From positions 1-64,000 of the forward strand of contig JAVBYI010000024.1 of the NCBI GenBank assembly GCA_030824115.1: 64,000 bases of DNA, given 5' to 3'. The notes below the pieces were generated by a model. That model saw only the letters and a list, made by a program, of their open reading frames with translations. It was not told the origin of the DNA and did not search any database. The stretch comes from Rhodocyclaceae bacterium (GTDB lineage: Bacteria; Pseudomonadota; Gammaproteobacteria; Burkholderiales; Rhodocyclaceae). The translations under genes were made by a program, and so were the position numbers. The stretch's first letter is position 1, and the number at the start of each line of letters is the position of its first letter. Below are positions 36,624-46,940 of the stretch, piece after piece.

Positions 36624-39038
36624 TTATCGGTTTGCTGTTGTCGGTTGGCGGATCAGTGCTTCGATATCCGCCGCCGGCATCGGGTGGCCGAAATGGTAGC
36701 CCTGCATCATGTGGCAGCCGCGTTGCAGCAGGAAGTCGCGCTGCTCGGCCTGCTCCACGCCCTCGGCAATGACTTCCTTTTTCAGGCTGCGGGCGATGCC
36801 GATGATGGCTTCGGTAATGGCGATGTCGTCCTCGTTATGGGGCAGATCACGAACGAAGGACTGGTCGATCTTGATCTTGTCGAAGGGCAGGCGCTTGAGG
36901 TAGCCAAGGCTGGAATAGCCGGTGCCAAAATCATCCACCGAGAGCTTGATGCCCAGCGCTTTGAGCTGGCCGAGCATGCCGACGATGCGGTCGGTGTCAC
37001 GGATGAAGGCGCTTTCTGTGATTTCCAGTTCCAGGCTCTGCGGCGCCACGCCGCTGACCTTCAGGGCGGCGGATACCTGCTCCGCAAGGTCGCGCTGGCG
37101 AAACTGCACCGCCGAAAGGTTGACCGCCATCAGCAGCGGTGGCAAGCCCTTGTCATGCCATTCCCTCGACTGGCGGCAGGCCTCGCTCAGCACCCACTCG
37201 CCGATGCCGTTGATCAGCCCGCTTTCCTCGGCGATGGGAATGAAACGGGCCGGCGGGATGTCGCCGAGTTCCAGATGACGCCAGCGGATCAGCGCTTCCA
37301 CCCCCAGCAGACGACCGTTTTCCCCATCCACCTGCGGCTGGTAGTGCAACACGAATTCATGGTTTGCCAGCGCCCGCCGCAGGCTGTTTTCCATCGCCAC
37401 TCGGTCGAGGATGCGCGTGTTCATCTCGTCAGTGAAGAACTGGTAGGCGCCGCCTCCTGCCGCCTTGGCCTGGTACATGGCGGTATCGGCGTTTTTCAGC
37501 AGGGTGCCAATATCGGCACCGTCGTTGGGGTAGGTGGCGATGCCGATACTGGCGCCAACCAGCAGTTCGTGTCCCTGTACCTCGAAGGGCGGTGCGATGC
37601 AGTTGATGAGGCGCTGGGCAATGGCGGCAATCCGCGTGTGATTGCTGTAACCGCGCAACAGGATGGCAAACTCATCGCCCCCCTGGCGGCTGACCGTGTC
37701 CCGCGCATCCAGCGCACTACGCAGTCGCTGTGCCACCTGCAACAGCAACTGGTCGCCGATGTCGTGACCAAGGGTATCGTTGATGTCCTTGAAATGGTCG
37801 AGATCAAGGAAGAGCAGGGCGATTTCGGCCTGTTCCCCAACCGTTTCAGCCAGGGCGCTGGACATGTGCTCGCCAAGCAGGGCTCGGTTCGGCAGGTCGG
37901 TGAGCAGATCGTGTTCGGCCAGATGACGCATGCTTTCCAGGGCGGTTTCGTAGGCCTCGGTCATCTGCCGGGCTAGCCGCCGGGCGGCATCGTAGGTGCG
38001 TAGCCAGACCACGATCCAGCCGGTCAGGACGACACCCAGAGCGAGCATGCCGCCGATGCTCCAGAGCAGTTGCCGGTGCCAGGCGGCGAGGTAATTTTCC
38101 GTGCTGCGGCCGACCAGAACGTAAAGCGGATGGTCGCCGACCTTGCGTACTGCGTAGAGCCGCTCCACGCCATCCACGGCGGAGGCGGTGGTGTAGATTT
38201 TCTCCGTGGCGCCCTCGGCCAGCATGGCGCGCAGTTTGGGGCTGTCAAGTGGTTTGCCGAGTTGCGCCGGCCGAGCCGGAAAACGCGCCACCATGCGCAG
38301 CTTGTCGTCGATCAAGGTTACGCTGTAGGCGGGGCCGAGGGCCAGCGAGGTATAGAAATCCTGAAAATGATCGGCACGTACGGCGGCCTGAACCAGCCCG
38401 GCGAACTCGCCACGAGCATCCTGCAAGCGCCGGCTGAGGGTGATTACCCAATTGCTGGTGATGCGGGCGAATAATGGTTCCGAGATGACCAGACGACCGC
38501 TGCTATCCGCCTTGTTGCGCAGGAAATAGTCGCGGTCGGTAATCGTCGCATTGGACAGCGTGCCGCTGGCATCGTGGATGAAATGCCCCTCGCGGTTGGC
38601 GACACGCAGGCTTTGGGACTCGTTGATCTGGTTGAGCAAGGCCTTGAGTGTCGCATTGATGCGCGCGCTTTCGTTTGCGTTGCCGGCCAGTGCGTCCTCA
38701 ACACGCAAGCGGCTGGCGACGAGGACGGTGTCGATCTTCTCTACCGAGGCCATGGCATGGCGCTCCAGCACTCGCGCCAGACTGTCCAGCCCGTGGCTTG
38801 CCGCCTGAAAGTCGCGTTCGCGGGAATGCTGCAAGTCCATGGAAACCAGCACGATGTAGCTGGCCAGTGCCAGTCCCCCCAGCGCTGCCATCGTCATCCG
38901 CCGCAAACGTTCGGCGCGCACGCCGTCTGTCGTGGATTGAACGGTGGTTGGGTTCGCCATGATCGATGGATTGGTTTGCGATGCCGGCCTGTCGGGGCCG
39001 ACGGCAGGCTCGTCGATGTTGTTCAAGGTCGGGATCAT
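36624..39038 (-). CDS. Membrane c-di-GMP enzyme with periplasmic sensor, GGDEF and EAL domains
   Basis: About 804 residues if ATG 39038 is used; a TTG at 39062 next to GGAGG is open too, so the start is uncertain. TM at about 45-65, a dCache-like periplasmic domain, a second TM near 340. GGDEF domain with an intact RQGGDEFAILL, EAL domain with intact GVEALIRW and DDFGTGYSSL. Both halves keep catalytic motifs, so it could make or degrade c-di-GMP. Ligand unknown. Divergent from the secreted protein at 39134. Confidence 0.9.
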   Translation of the reverse strand: MIPTLNNIDEPAVGPDRPASQTNPSIMANPTTVQSTTDGVRAERLRRMTMAALGGLALASYIVLVSMDLQHSRERDFQAASHGLDSLARVLERHAMASVEKIDTVLVASRLRVEDALAGNANESARINATLKALLNQINESQSLRVANREGHFIHDASGTLSNATITDRDYFLRNKADSSGRLVISEPLFARITSNWVITLSRRLQDARGEFAGLVQAAVRADHFQDFYTSLALGPAYSVTLIDDKLRMVARFPARPAQLGKPLDSPKLRAMLAEGATEKIYTTASAVDGVERLYAVRKVGDHPLYVLVGRSTENYLAAWHRQLLWSIGGMLALGVVLTGWIVVWLRTYDAARRLARQMTEAYETALESMRHLAEHDLLTDLPNRALLGEHMSSALAETVGEQAEIALLFLDLDHFKDINDTLGHDIGDQLLLQVAQRLRSALDARDTVSRQGGDEFAILLRGYSNHTRIAAIAQRLINCIAPPFEVQGHELLVGASIGIATYPNDGADIGTLLKNADTAMYQAKAAGGGAYQFFTDEMNTRILDRVAMENSLRRALANHEFVLHYQPQVDGENGRLLGVEALIRWRHLELGDIPPARFIPIAEESGLINGIGEWVLSEACRQSREWHDKGLPPLLMAVNLSAVQFRQRDLAEQVSAALKVSGVAPQSLELEITESAFIRDTDRIVGMLGQLKALGIKLSVDDFGTGYSSLGYLKRLPFDKIKIDQSFVRDLPHNEDDIAITEAIIGIARSLKKEVIAEGVEQAEQRDFLLQRGCHMMQGYHFGHPMPAADIEALIRQPTTANR

Positions 39039-39133
39039 AGGCGGATCGATAGGGAAAAACAAACCTCCGCAGGCTTGACGCTGGTGAAACGGTTTATGTT
39101 AGCGTGTCCATGCTTTCTCAAAGGAGATCAACC

Positions 39134-40051
39134 ATGAACAAGCTAACTGCCACCTCGCTTGCAGCCATTGCCCTGATGACCGAATGTGCCGTCGCTGCGG
39201 ATGCTGCCACGCTGGCGAATACGATCAACGCCAAGGTGCAGCAGTGCCGCGTACTAGCGGCAGGCTCGTCTCAGGCGACACAGTGCCGCAACGAGTTGGA
39301 CAGCCTGATGAAGCAGACGATGGCCGCCCGCAGTGCGGCAGTTGCCGCTCCCGTTGCTGCTCCGCCGCCTGCCTCGGGCGCGAGCAAATCTCCGGGTGTG
39401 ACGGTCAGCACCGCCGTAAAGTCCCTGTCGCCGGAAGAGCAGAAAAAGTTCCAGGCCAGCGTCGGCAGCATCGGAGAAATCCAGCGCATAGACATCAAGG
39501 GCATGGATCTGGAAACGGCGATGATGGCTGTGCAGTCCAGCCGGGCCAATCTGCTTGAAACGCAGCTCAAGGACCAGATCGCCGCCGTCCAGGCCAAAAA
39601 CGACCAGATCGCGAAGCTGAACCAGTTGGTTGGTACCCTGAATACGGCGGTCACGCTCTTCCCTGCTAACGTCAAAGCTGATACACGGATCGACCAGAAT
39701 CCTGACTTCAGCAAGAATAACTATGCGCTTGAGCGGGAAGTGAATAGCGCCGCGCTTGCCGCCGGTTTCAAACTGGGCTTTCCGACCGATGTGGCCGATG
39801 GCGGCGGGCTGACCAAAGACGACAAGGTGCGCCTGCCTGGCGGCCTGCGTGGCAATGTCACCAAGGCCAAACTCGATGGCGTAATCCAGCAGATCAAGTC
39901 GCAGATCGACAGCGCGAGTAATTCCCAGCAGATGGACATGCTGCGTCTTCAGTCCTTGTCCAACAAGCGCAACGAGGCCTTTGAAGTGATGACAAATTTC
40001 ATCAAGAAGATGCAGGAAAACCGTGCCGCCATCATCGGCAACATGCGCTGA
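39134..40051 (+). CDS. Secreted coiled-coil protein of unknown function
   Basis: 305 residues from ATG 39134, preceded by AAAGGAGA. Signal peptide (residues 1-24). A Pro/Ala linker around 75-90, then helical regions (ETQLKDQIAAVQAKNDQIAKL). No family recognised. Could be an outer-membrane or periplasmic structural protein; nothing in the neighbourhood decides it. Confidence 0.7.
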   Translation: MNKLTATSLAAIALMTECAVAADAATLANTINAKVQQCRVLAAGSSQATQCRNELDSLMKQTMAARSAAVAAPVAAPPPASGASKSPGVTVSTAVKSLSPEEQKKFQASVGSIGEIQRIDIKGMDLETAMMAVQSSRANLLETQLKDQIAAVQAKNDQIAKLNQLVGTLNTAVTLFPANVKADTRIDQNPDFSKNNYALEREVNSAALAAGFKLGFPTDVADGGGLTKDDKVRLPGGLRGNVTKAKLDGVIQQIKSQIDSASNSQQMDMLRLQSLSNKRNEAFEVMTNFIKKMQENRAAIIGNMR

Positions 40052-40073
40052 TATTCCCCACAGAATGTGAAAA

Positions 40074-40103
40074 CGCCCCGTCCCACGGTGATGGGGCGGG
40101 GCG
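40074..40103 (-). terminator. Terminator for acnB
   Basis: CGCCCCGTCCC (40074-40084) and GGGGCGGGGCG (40093-40103) form an 11-base stem with one mismatch. On the minus strand it is followed by TTTTCACATTC. It lies between convergent acnB and the secreted protein gene. Confidence 0.8.
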
Positions 40104-40108
40104 CTGCA

Positions 40109-40132
40109 AAAAGTCGGCGCTGGCAGGACGGC
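40109..40132 (-). repeat. 24-bp dispersed repeat, copy 16 (after acnB)
   Basis: Minus-strand GCCGTC-CTG-CCAGCGCCGACTTTT, five bases past the acnB stop, before its terminator. Confidence 0.9.
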
Positions 40133-40137
40133 CGTTA

Positions 40138-42723
40138 TCAGGCCGTTACTGTATCGGCGACTTCCTTGAACTCGGCGATCTGGTCGAAGTTCATGTAGCG
40201 GTACACATCGGCCGACTTGGCTTCCAGTGTTTTTACCTGCGCCATGTACTCGGCGACGGTGGGCAGCTTGCCCATCAGCGCAGCCACGGCAGCGAGTTCA
40301 GCGGAAGACAGATAAACCTGCGTGTCGATGCCCAGACGATTCGGGAAGTTGCGTGTCGAGGTCGACACCGCCGTGCTGCCCTTGCGGATCTGCGCCTGGT
40401 TGCCCATGCACAGCGAGCAGCCGGGCATTTCCATGCGCGCGCCGGACTTGCCGAGGACCGAGTAGTAGCCTTCCTCGTTGAGGATCATCGCGTCCATTTT
40501 GGTCGGCGGGGCGATCCACAGGCGTGTCGGGATGTCCGACTTGCCGTCGAGAATCTTGCCGGCGGCGCGGAAGTGGCCGATGTTGGTCATGCACGAGCCG
40601 ATGAAGACTTCGTCGATCTTTGTGCCCTGCACTTCGGAAAGGACTTTCACGTCGTCCGGGTCGTTCGGGCAGGCGAGGATCGGTTCCTTGACGTCAGCCA
40701 GATCGATCTCGATCACGGCGGCGTATTCGGCGTCGGCATCGGGCTGGAGCAGGGTGCCGTTGGCGATCCAGTCTTCCATGGCCTTGATGCGGCGGGCGAG
40801 GGTGCGTTTGTCTTCATAGCCTTCGGCGATCATCCACTTCATCAGTGTGATGTTCGACTTCAGGTACTCGACGATCGGTTCCTTGTTGAGACGGACTGAG
40901 CAACCAGCGGCAGAACGCTCGGCGGAGGCATCGGTGAGTTCAAACGCTTGCTCGACCTTCAAGTCGGGCAGGCCCTCGATTTCGAGGATGCGGCCGGAGA
41001 AGATGTTCTTCTTGCCTTGCTTGGCAACGGTGAGGTGACCGGCCTTGATGGCGTAGAGCGGGATGGCGTTGACCAAATCACGCAGGGTGATGCCGGGCTG
41101 GAGCTTGCCCTTGAAACGCACAAGGACGGACTCAGGCATGTCGAGCGGCATCACGCCAGTGGCGGCGGCGAAGGCGACGAGGCCGGAGCCGGCCGGGAAG
41201 GAGATGCCGATGGGGAAGCGCGTGTGGCTGTCGCCGCCGGTGCCAACGGTGTCGGGCAGCAGGAAGCGGTTGAGCCACGAGTGGATGACGCCGTCACCCG
41301 GACGCAGGCTGATGCCGCCGCGCGCGGTGATGAAGCTTGGCAGGGTGCGGTGGGTCTTGACGTCGACCAGCTTCGGATAGGCGGCGGTGTGGCAGAAGGA
41401 CTGCATGACGAGGTCGGCAGAGAAGCCGAGGCAGGCGAGGTCTTTCAGTTCGTCGCGCGTCATCGGGCCGGTGGTGTCCTGCGAGCCGACTGAGGTCATC
41501 TTCGGTTCACAGTAAGTGCCGGGACGCATACCCTTGCCTTCAGGAAGACCGCAGGCGCGGCCGACCATCTTCTGCGCTAGCGAGAAGCCCTTGCCGGTGT
41601 CGGCGGGGTTCTGCGGCAGGCGGAACAGGGTCGAGACGGGCAGGCCAAGGAATTCACGGGCCTTGCTGGTGAGGCCACGGCCGACGATCAGGTTGATGCG
41701 GCCACCGGCACGTACTTCGTCGAAAATGACATCGGACTTGACCTTGAATTCAGCAATGACCTTGCCAGCTTTGAGGGCCTTGCCTTCATAGGGGCGTAGT
41801 TCGATTTCCTCGCCCATGCCCATCTGCTCGACGTCGAGTTCGATCGGCAGCGCGCCGGCATCTTCCATGGTGTTGTAGAAGATCGGGGCGATCTTGGTGC
41901 CCAGACAGACGCCGCCGAAACGCTTGTTCGGCACGAAGGGGATGTCTTCGCCGGTGAACCACAGCACGGAGTTGGTGGCGGACTTGCGCGAGGAACCGGT
42001 GCCGACCACGTCGCCAACGTAGGCGACGAGGTTGCCCTTGGCCTTGAGGGCATCAAGCTGCTTGATCGGGCCGCGTTCGCCCGCCTTGTCGGCCTCGATG
42101 CCGGGGCGCGGGTTCTTCAGCATGGCCAGCGCGTGCAGCGGGATGTCCGGGCGGCTCCAGGCGTCTGGGGCGGGGGAGAGGTCGTCGGTGTTGGTTTCGC
42201 CGGTCACCTTGAAGACGGTGAGCTTGAGGGATTGCGGCACTTCGGGGCGCGAGGTGAACCACTCGGCATCGGCCCAGCTTTGCATCACAGCCTTGGCATT
42301 TGCGTTGCCAGCTTTCGCTTTTTCGGCGACGTCATGGAAGGCGTCAAACATCAGCAGGGTGTTCTTGAGGCCGGTGGCCGCAACGGCGCCGACTTCGGCA
42401 TCGTCGAGCAGGTCGATCATCGGCTTGACGTTGTAGCCGCCGAGCATGGTGCCGAGCAGTTCGGTGGCCTTGGCGCGCGAGATCAGCGCACATGCCGTCT
42501 TGCCAGCGCCGACTTCTGCGAGGAACTGGGCTTTGACTTCCGCAGCGTCATCGACGCCAGCGGGCACGCGGTAGGTGATCAGGTCGACCAGAAAGGCTTC
42601 CTCGCCCTTGGGCGGTGCCTTCAGCAAGGCAACCAGTTCGACGGTTTGCTGCTTGGTGAGCGGCAGGGGCGGGATACCCAGCACGGCGCGCTCGGCGACA
42701 TGGGCACGGTAGGCTTCAAGCAT
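40138..42723 (-). CDS. acnB: Aconitate hydratase B
   Basis: 861 residues. N-terminal HEAT-like and swivel domains typical of AcnB, FeS ligands in [10 protein letters not shown] and [10 protein letters not shown], and GGDSHTRFP. Interconverts citrate and isocitrate. Last gene of the mdh-led leftward run. A 24-bp repeat copy near residue 75 reads [12 protein letters not shown], where E. coli AcnB, as I recall it, has different residues at the same length, so it is a substitution. Confidence 0.97.
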   Translation of the reverse strand: MLEAYRAHVAERAVLGIPPLPLTKQQTVELVALLKAPPKGEEAFLVDLITYRVPAGVDDAAEVKAQFLAEVGAGKTACALISRAKATELLGTMLGGYNVKPMIDLLDDAEVGAVAATGLKNTLLMFDAFHDVAEKAKAGNANAKAVMQSWADAEWFTSRPEVPQSLKLTVFKVTGETNTDDLSPAPDAWSRPDIPLHALAMLKNPRPGIEADKAGERGPIKQLDALKAKGNLVAYVGDVVGTGSSRKSATNSVLWFTGEDIPFVPNKRFGGVCLGTKIAPIFYNTMEDAGALPIELDVEQMGMGEEIELRPYEGKALKAGKVIAEFKVKSDVIFDEVRAGGRINLIVGRGLTSKAREFLGLPVSTLFRLPQNPADTGKGFSLAQKMVGRACGLPEGKGMRPGTYCEPKMTSVGSQDTTGPMTRDELKDLACLGFSADLVMQSFCHTAAYPKLVDVKTHRTLPSFITARGGISLRPGDGVIHSWLNRFLLPDTVGTGGDSHTRFPIGISFPAGSGLVAFAAATGVMPLDMPESVLVRFKGKLQPGITLRDLVNAIPLYAIKAGHLTVAKQGKKNIFSGRILEIEGLPDLKVEQAFELTDASAERSAAGCSVRLNKEPIVEYLKSNITLMKWMIAEGYEDKRTLARRIKAMEDWIANGTLLQPDADAEYAAVIEIDLADVKEPILACPNDPDDVKVLSEVQGTKIDEVFIGSCMTNIGHFRAAGKILDGKSDIPTRLWIAPPTKMDAMILNEEGYYSVLGKSGARMEMPGCSLCMGNQAQIRKGSTAVSTSTRNFPNRLGIDTQVYLSSAELAAVAALMGKLPTVAEYMAQVKTLEAKSADVYRYMNFDQIAEFKEVADTVTA
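42494..42517 (+). repeat. 24-bp dispersed repeat, copy 17 (in acnB)
   Basis: GCCGTC-TTG-CCAGCGCCGACTTCT; antisense in acnB as EVGAGKTA. Confidence 0.9.
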
Positions 42724-42749
42724 GGATTCTTCCTTTCGTGAAAAAACAG

Positions 42750-43169
42750 TTATTTGCAGTCGCCGACGCGGCGACCCTTCATGGTCGAGTGCATTTCGCC
42801 CATGCCCTGATCAGGCGTCATGCGAATCTTCTGGTCGAAGGTGTAGGCGGTGGGGGAAACAGTGCCTTTGACGGAGCCAGCCATCTTGCCGCCGTCGGTG
42901 GCGCAAGCCATGTCGTAGCTAACGCTACCACCGGCGGTCTTGAGGTTCGAGATCGAGCACTTGCTGGCCTCGTCACCCTTGTATTGCTTGCCGGACGAAA
43001 TGTCCTGGGCGGTATAGCAATGGGTGAATTTTGCGCCGGGCATCTGCATACCCTGCATCTTCATTGTTGTGGTGATTTCCCACAGGCCGGGTTTCATTTC
43101 CTGGGCGGTGGCCGGCATGGCGGCAAACAGCAGTGAAGCAGCGGCGGTCAGCAGACGAAGAGCGTTCAT
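42750..43169 (-). CDS. DUF3617-type secreted protein
   Basis: 139 residues with a signal peptide ([22 protein letters not shown]). The pattern [18 protein letters not shown], later CYT and GSVSYDMAC, is that of the DUF3617 family of small periplasmic proteins. Function unknown. Overlaps the upstream lyase gene by four bases, so it is part of the mdh-acnB transcript. Confidence 0.8.
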   Translation of the reverse strand: MNALRLLTAAASLLFAAMPATAQEMKPGLWEITTTMKMQGMQMPGAKFTHCYTAQDISSGKQYKGDEASKCSISNLKTAGGSVSYDMACATDGGKMAGSVKGTVSPTAYTFDQKIRMTPDQGMGEMHSTMKGRRVGDCK

Positions 43170-44197
43170 GACGTTTCCTTTCCCGAGGGTGAATCGTTGA
43201 AGAAGCGGTTGCGGACGAATGCCGGCAGAGCAACGCCGGTGGCATGGGCGCGTTGCAGCAGTTCCCAGTAAAAACGGTAGGACGCACGGTCGTGCAGGCG
43301 TCCGCTGATCTGGATCGGCCCCCAGGCGGCATCCTGCGCCTTGCCAAGAATTTCGCCGGCTTCACTGACCTCATCAAAGCTTGGACGCATGGCCGCAATG
43401 ATCGGTTCAATCTGGTTCGGATGGATACTCCACATGCGCAGGAAGCCAAACTCCTGGCGCGCACGTTGGGCATCTTCAGCGACGACGGCGATGTCGCGAA
43501 ATTCGGTAGTGACATTGTGTGAGGGCACGATGCCGTTGCCGAGCGCGGCGGCGGCGATTTCGCATTTGGCACGCGCCACCAGCGGGTGTTCGAATTGCCC
43601 CGGTGAACGCATGGCGGAGGAGGGGATCGCGCCGTGATGCGCACTGACGAAATCCATCAGGCCGAAGTCGAGCGACTCCACTTGCGGTAGGGCGGCAATG
43701 CGCCAGGCATCGCGGATGCCTCCGTGGGTTTCGATCAGCACATGGACAGGGATGGTGTTGCCGATGCCGTACTGAGCACGCAGCGATTCGAGTGCGTCGA
43801 TCTGGAGTTTGGCATCGTCAAAGCATTCCGGCTTGGGCAGCACCAGATAGGCGAGGCGCTTGCCGGCCTTGGCGATGATGATCTCAAGTTCGCTGCGCCA
43901 GGTGGGGTGGCGCACATCGTGAATGCGTGCGCCAATGCGGTTGTAGCGGTTATCGGCCGAGTCGATCAGGGCCGCGATCATGGCGGCGTGCGCCAGTTCC
44001 TGTCCTGCGGCGGCACCATCTTCGCAGTCGGCGGTGATGTCGAACAGGGGAATGCCATCGGCCAGCAACTGATCCTGCAAAGCCAGTGCCTTGCGAATCA
44101 GCTTTTCATTGCCGGCGTAATGCTCGCAGGCGGCCAGTGCCGGGAAGGGGCGGCCGCCTGCGTACAGCACTTCGGAAGGGTGAAGTGCCGTGGTCAC
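43166..44197 (-). CDS. CoA-ester lyase of the HpcH/HpaI (citrate lyase beta / malyl-CoA lyase) family
   Basis: 343 residues: ITADCEDGAAAGQE (metal-binding acid), VLIETHGGIRDAW and DFGLMDFVSAHHG are the family blocks. Substrate could be malyl-CoA or citramalyl-CoA; sequence alone does not decide. Its place between mdh and acnB suggests malate or glyoxylate metabolism linked to the TCA cycle. Confidence 0.82.
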   Translation of the reverse strand: MTTALHPSEVLYAGGRPFPALAACEHYAGNEKLIRKALALQDQLLADGIPLFDITADCEDGAAAGQELAHAAMIAALIDSADNRYNRIGARIHDVRHPTWRSELEIIIAKAGKRLAYLVLPKPECFDDAKLQIDALESLRAQYGIGNTIPVHVLIETHGGIRDAWRIAALPQVESLDFGLMDFVSAHHGAIPSSAMRSPGQFEHPLVARAKCEIAAAALGNGIVPSHNVTTEFRDIAVVAEDAQRARQEFGFLRMWSIHPNQIEPIIAAMRPSFDEVSEAGEILGKAQDAAWGPIQISGRLHDRASYRFYWELLQRAHATGVALPAFVRNRFFNDSPSGKETS

Positions 44198-44200
44198 GGT

Positions 44201-45190
44201 TTAGGCAAACAGATGCTTGACGCCGTCACGCTCTTCGGTCAGTTCCTTGAGCGTGAAGTCCATCTTCTCGCGCGAGAAGGCGTCGATTTCGAGACCCTTG
44301 ACGACTTCCCACTTGCCGTTGGCACAGGTGCAGGGCATGCCATAGATCATGCCTTCGGGGATGCCATAGGAACCATCGGAAACGACACCCATGGTGACCC
44401 ACTGACCGTTCGTGCCATTGTTCCAGTCACGCATGTGGTCGATCGCGGCATTGGCAGCCGAGGCGGCGGAGGAGAGACCGCGGGCTTCGATGATGGCGGC
44501 GCCACGCTTGCCGACCTTCGGGATGTACTCGTTCTTGTACCAGGCTTCGTCATTGACGAGGGCCTGAGCAGCCTTGCCGCTAACGGTGGCGAAGCGGATG
44601 TCGGGATACATCGTCGGCGAGTGGTTGCCCCATACGACCATCTTCTGAATGTCGGTGACGGAAGACTTGGTGCGGGCGGCGAGTTGGGAGATGGCGCGGT
44701 TGTGGTCGAGGCGCATCATTGAGGTAAAGGCTGACTGCGGCAGGCTCTTCGCGGTGTTCATGGTGATCAGCGCGTTGGTGTTGGCGGGGTTGCCAACCAC
44801 GATCAACTTCAGGTCGCGCGCGGCGACTTCGTCGATGGCCTTGCCCTGCTCGGTGAAGATCTTGGCATTTTCGAGCAGCAGGTCCTTGCGCTCCATGCCC
44901 GGGCCGCGCGGCTTGGCGCCGACCAGCAGCGCTTGTTGTGCATCCTTGAAGGCAACCTTGGGATCGGAGGTGCCGATCATGTCGGCCAGCAACGGGAAGG
45001 CGCAGTCTTCGAGTTCCATCATGACGCCCTTGAGCGCAGCTTGTGCTTTGTCGATCGGCAGTTCGAGCATTTGCAGAATGACGGGCTGATCCTTGCCGAG
45101 CATTTCGCCGCTGGCGATGCGGAACAGCAGCGCGTAACCGATTTGACCGGCTGCGCCGGTGACTGCAACACGTACAGGGGCTTTGGCCAT
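44201..45190 (-). CDS. mdh: Malate dehydrogenase
   Basis: 329 residues: NAD-binding [14 protein letters not shown], catalytic [13 protein letters not shown] histidine region and [13 protein letters not shown]. Oxidises malate to oxaloacetate. First gene of the leftward run mdh-lyase-DUF3617-acnB, divergent from the GntR regulator with a palindromic operator between them. Confidence 0.97.
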   Translation of the reverse strand: MAKAPVRVAVTGAAGQIGYALLFRIASGEMLGKDQPVILQMLELPIDKAQAALKGVMMELEDCAFPLLADMIGTSDPKVAFKDAQQALLVGAKPRGPGMERKDLLLENAKIFTEQGKAIDEVAARDLKLIVVGNPANTNALITMNTAKSLPQSAFTSMMRLDHNRAISQLAARTKSSVTDIQKMVVWGNHSPTMYPDIRFATVSGKAAQALVNDEAWYKNEYIPKVGKRGAAIIEARGLSSAASAANAAIDHMRDWNNGTNGQWVTMGVVSDGSYGIPEGMIYGMPCTCANGKWEVVKGLEIDAFSREKMDFTLKELTEERDGVKHLFA

Positions 45191-45278
45191 GAAGTACTCC
45201 TTGTGTAAGGGTGAGAGGAAAGTGAGTTAAGTCGAACGCATGAATCTTAGGTTGCTTTGCTGCATTGTGTCAATAGCT

Positions 45279-45306
45279 ATCTTATATCTTCTATAAGACA
45301 TAAGAT
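45279..45306. promoter_or_regulatory. Nested palindrome between mdh and the GntR gene (probable GntR operator)
   Basis: TCTTATA (45280-45286), five bases, TATAAGA (45292-45298): a perfect inverted repeat. A further pair ATCTTAT (45279-45285) / ATAAGAT (45300-45306) overlaps it, giving three CTTATA-like half-sites. It lies in the divergent promoter region, where the GntR protein could control both directions. Confidence 0.6.
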
Positions 45307-45349
45307 GAACTATGGACGTATTGAAAATTTTGTGGTTCAATTGTCTTCC

Positions 45350-46087
45350 ATGAAAGCAAGCCAAGTGGATTCGCCCACCTTCAGCCCGCTTTACCGCCAG
45401 ATCAAGAGCCTGATTCTGCAGGCCCTCGATAGTGGCGAATGGCGCCCGGGCGAAGCGATTCCGAGTGAAACCGAACTGGCAGGGCGCTTCAACGTCAGTC
45501 AGGGCACGGTGCGCAAGGCAATTGATGAGATGGCGGCGGAGAACCTGTTGATCCGTCGTCAGGGCAAAGGCACCTATGTGGCCAGCCACAACGACCCGCG
45601 CGCCTTCTTTCGCTTCCTGCGGCTGGTGCCGCTGGCGGGAGGCATCGAGCCGACGAAAAGCCTGCCGCTGGAATGCTGGCGTGCCAAAGCCGGTCCCGAA
45701 GCAGGGCGTGTGCTGGGCTTGAAATTGGGTGATCCGATCATCATCGTGCGGCGCTTGCTGACCTTTTCCGATGCGCCGGTAGTGGTCGATGAGATCTATC
45801 TGCCCGGTGAAATCTTTGCGGGCCTCAGTCTTGAAGTTCTGAAGGAGCATCAAGGTTCCGTCTATAGCCTGTTTGAAGAGAAATTCGGTGTGCGCATGAT
45901 TCACGCCGAGGAGCGCTTGCGTGCTGTTGCAGCGGATCGTTCGAGCGCCGAATTGTTGAAGGTGCCCGAGGGCAGTCCTCTGCTTTCCGTTGAGCGGATC
46001 AGTTTTACCTACGGGGATCGTCCGGTCGAATGGCGACGCGGTTTGTATTCGACGGCGGCACATTGTTATCTGAATGAGTTGGGCTGA
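45350..46087 (+). CDS. GntR/HutC-family transcriptional regulator (TCA cycle context)
   Basis: About 245 residues from ATG 45350 (MKASQVDSPTFSPLYRQIK); ATG 45304 is also open. N-terminal winged HTH (GEAIPSETELAGRFNVSQGTVRKAIDEM, split here by position) and C-terminal UTRA ligand domain (RRLLTFSDAPVVVDEIYLPG). Sits between two TCA blocks, so it probably senses a TCA metabolite and binds the palindrome upstream. The effector is unknown. Confidence 0.85.
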   Translation: MKASQVDSPTFSPLYRQIKSLILQALDSGEWRPGEAIPSETELAGRFNVSQGTVRKAIDEMAAENLLIRRQGKGTYVASHNDPRAFFRFLRLVPLAGGIEPTKSLPLECWRAKAGPEAGRVLGLKLGDPIIIVRRLLTFSDAPVVVDEIYLPGEIFAGLSLEVLKEHQGSVYSLFEEKFGVRMIHAEERLRAVAADRSSAELLKVPEGSPLLSVERISFTYGDRPVEWRRGLYSTAAHCYLNELG

Positions 46088-46208
46088 GGGGCTTTTCGAG
46101 GTACTGAATCTCGGAGTATATTATTCAAATTATTCGACCGAACAGATTTGTTTATAACCATGATGTATGCAGTAGGAATTCACGTTGCACCAGAACGGAG
46201 TGATTGAT

Positions 46209-46592
46209 ATGACAGAACTCACCAAACAGCGCCCGAAGTTTCTCAATTTAATGGCGATCAAGTTGCCCCTGCCCGGGGTGGCGTCGATCCTCCACCGTGT
46301 CAGCGGGATTGGCCTGTTCCTCATGCTGCCCTTGTTGATCTGGATGCTGGATCTTTCGCTGAAGTCGGCCGATACCTACAGCACCCTGGTGACCGTTACC
46401 GGTCATCCGCTCGTCAAACTGATCCTGATCGGCCTGCTGTGGGCTTTTTTGCACCACTTCTGCATGGGCATCCGCATTCTGCTGATTGACATTCATGTCG
46501 GTGTTGAAAAGGCAGCGGCGCGTAAATCGACGGTTGCCGTACTGGCGGTCAGCCTTCTCATGACGCTGATTCTGGGAGCAAAACTATGGTGA
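46209..46592 (+). CDS. sdhC: Succinate dehydrogenase cytochrome b556 subunit
   Basis: 127 residues from ATG 46209. Three membrane segments; the RPKFLNLMAIKLPLPGVASILHR start (split here by position) and HRVSG / HHFCMGIRILLID haem-binding histidines fit SdhC. Anchors SdhAB and binds quinone. Starts the sdhCDAB-sdhE-gltA-odhAB-lpd run. Confidence 0.93.
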   Translation: MTELTKQRPKFLNLMAIKLPLPGVASILHRVSGIGLFLMLPLLIWMLDLSLKSADTYSTLVTVTGHPLVKLILIGLLWAFLHHFCMGIRILLIDIHVGVEKAAARKSTVAVLAVSLLMTLILGAKLW

Positions 46593-46933
46593 ATCGCAAG
46601 ATCGTCGGGGCCCACTACGGCCTCAGGGACTGGCTGGCCCAGCGCATTACCGGCGTGGTGATGGCTGTATTCACGCTGATCGTCGGCCTCGGGCTGATTC
46701 AGGGTGCCGGCGCCAGCTACGAGAGCTGGCGCGGTTTCATGTCGGCTGGCCTGATGCGCTTTGTCAGCTTTCTTTTTATCGTCAGCCTGTGCTGGCACGC
46801 CTGGGTTGGCGTACGCGATATCTGGATGGACTACATCCAGCCCGCCGGCATCAAACTCACCCTGCATGTATTGACCCTGCTGGCCCTGATTGGCTATGCC
46901 GGTTGGGCCGCGCAGATCATCTGGAGGCTCTAA
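46586..46933 (+). CDS. sdhD: Succinate dehydrogenase membrane anchor subunit
   Basis: 115 residues with three membrane segments: GAHYGLRDWLAQRITGVVM, then FLFIVSLCWHAWVGVRDIWMD with the haem histidine. Overlaps sdhC by seven bases. Completes the quinone site with SdhC. Confidence 0.92.
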   Translation: MVNRKIVGAHYGLRDWLAQRITGVVMAVFTLIVGLGLIQGAGASYESWRGFMSAGLMRFVSFLFIVSLCWHAWVGVRDIWMDYIQPAGIKLTLHVLTLLALIGYAGWAAQIIWRL

Positions 46934-46940
46934 GAAAAAA

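Noticed and set aside
42381-42400. GGCGCCGACTTCGG in acnB as a repeat copy
   Set aside because: Lacks GCCGTC and the CCAGC part; ordinary coding sequence.
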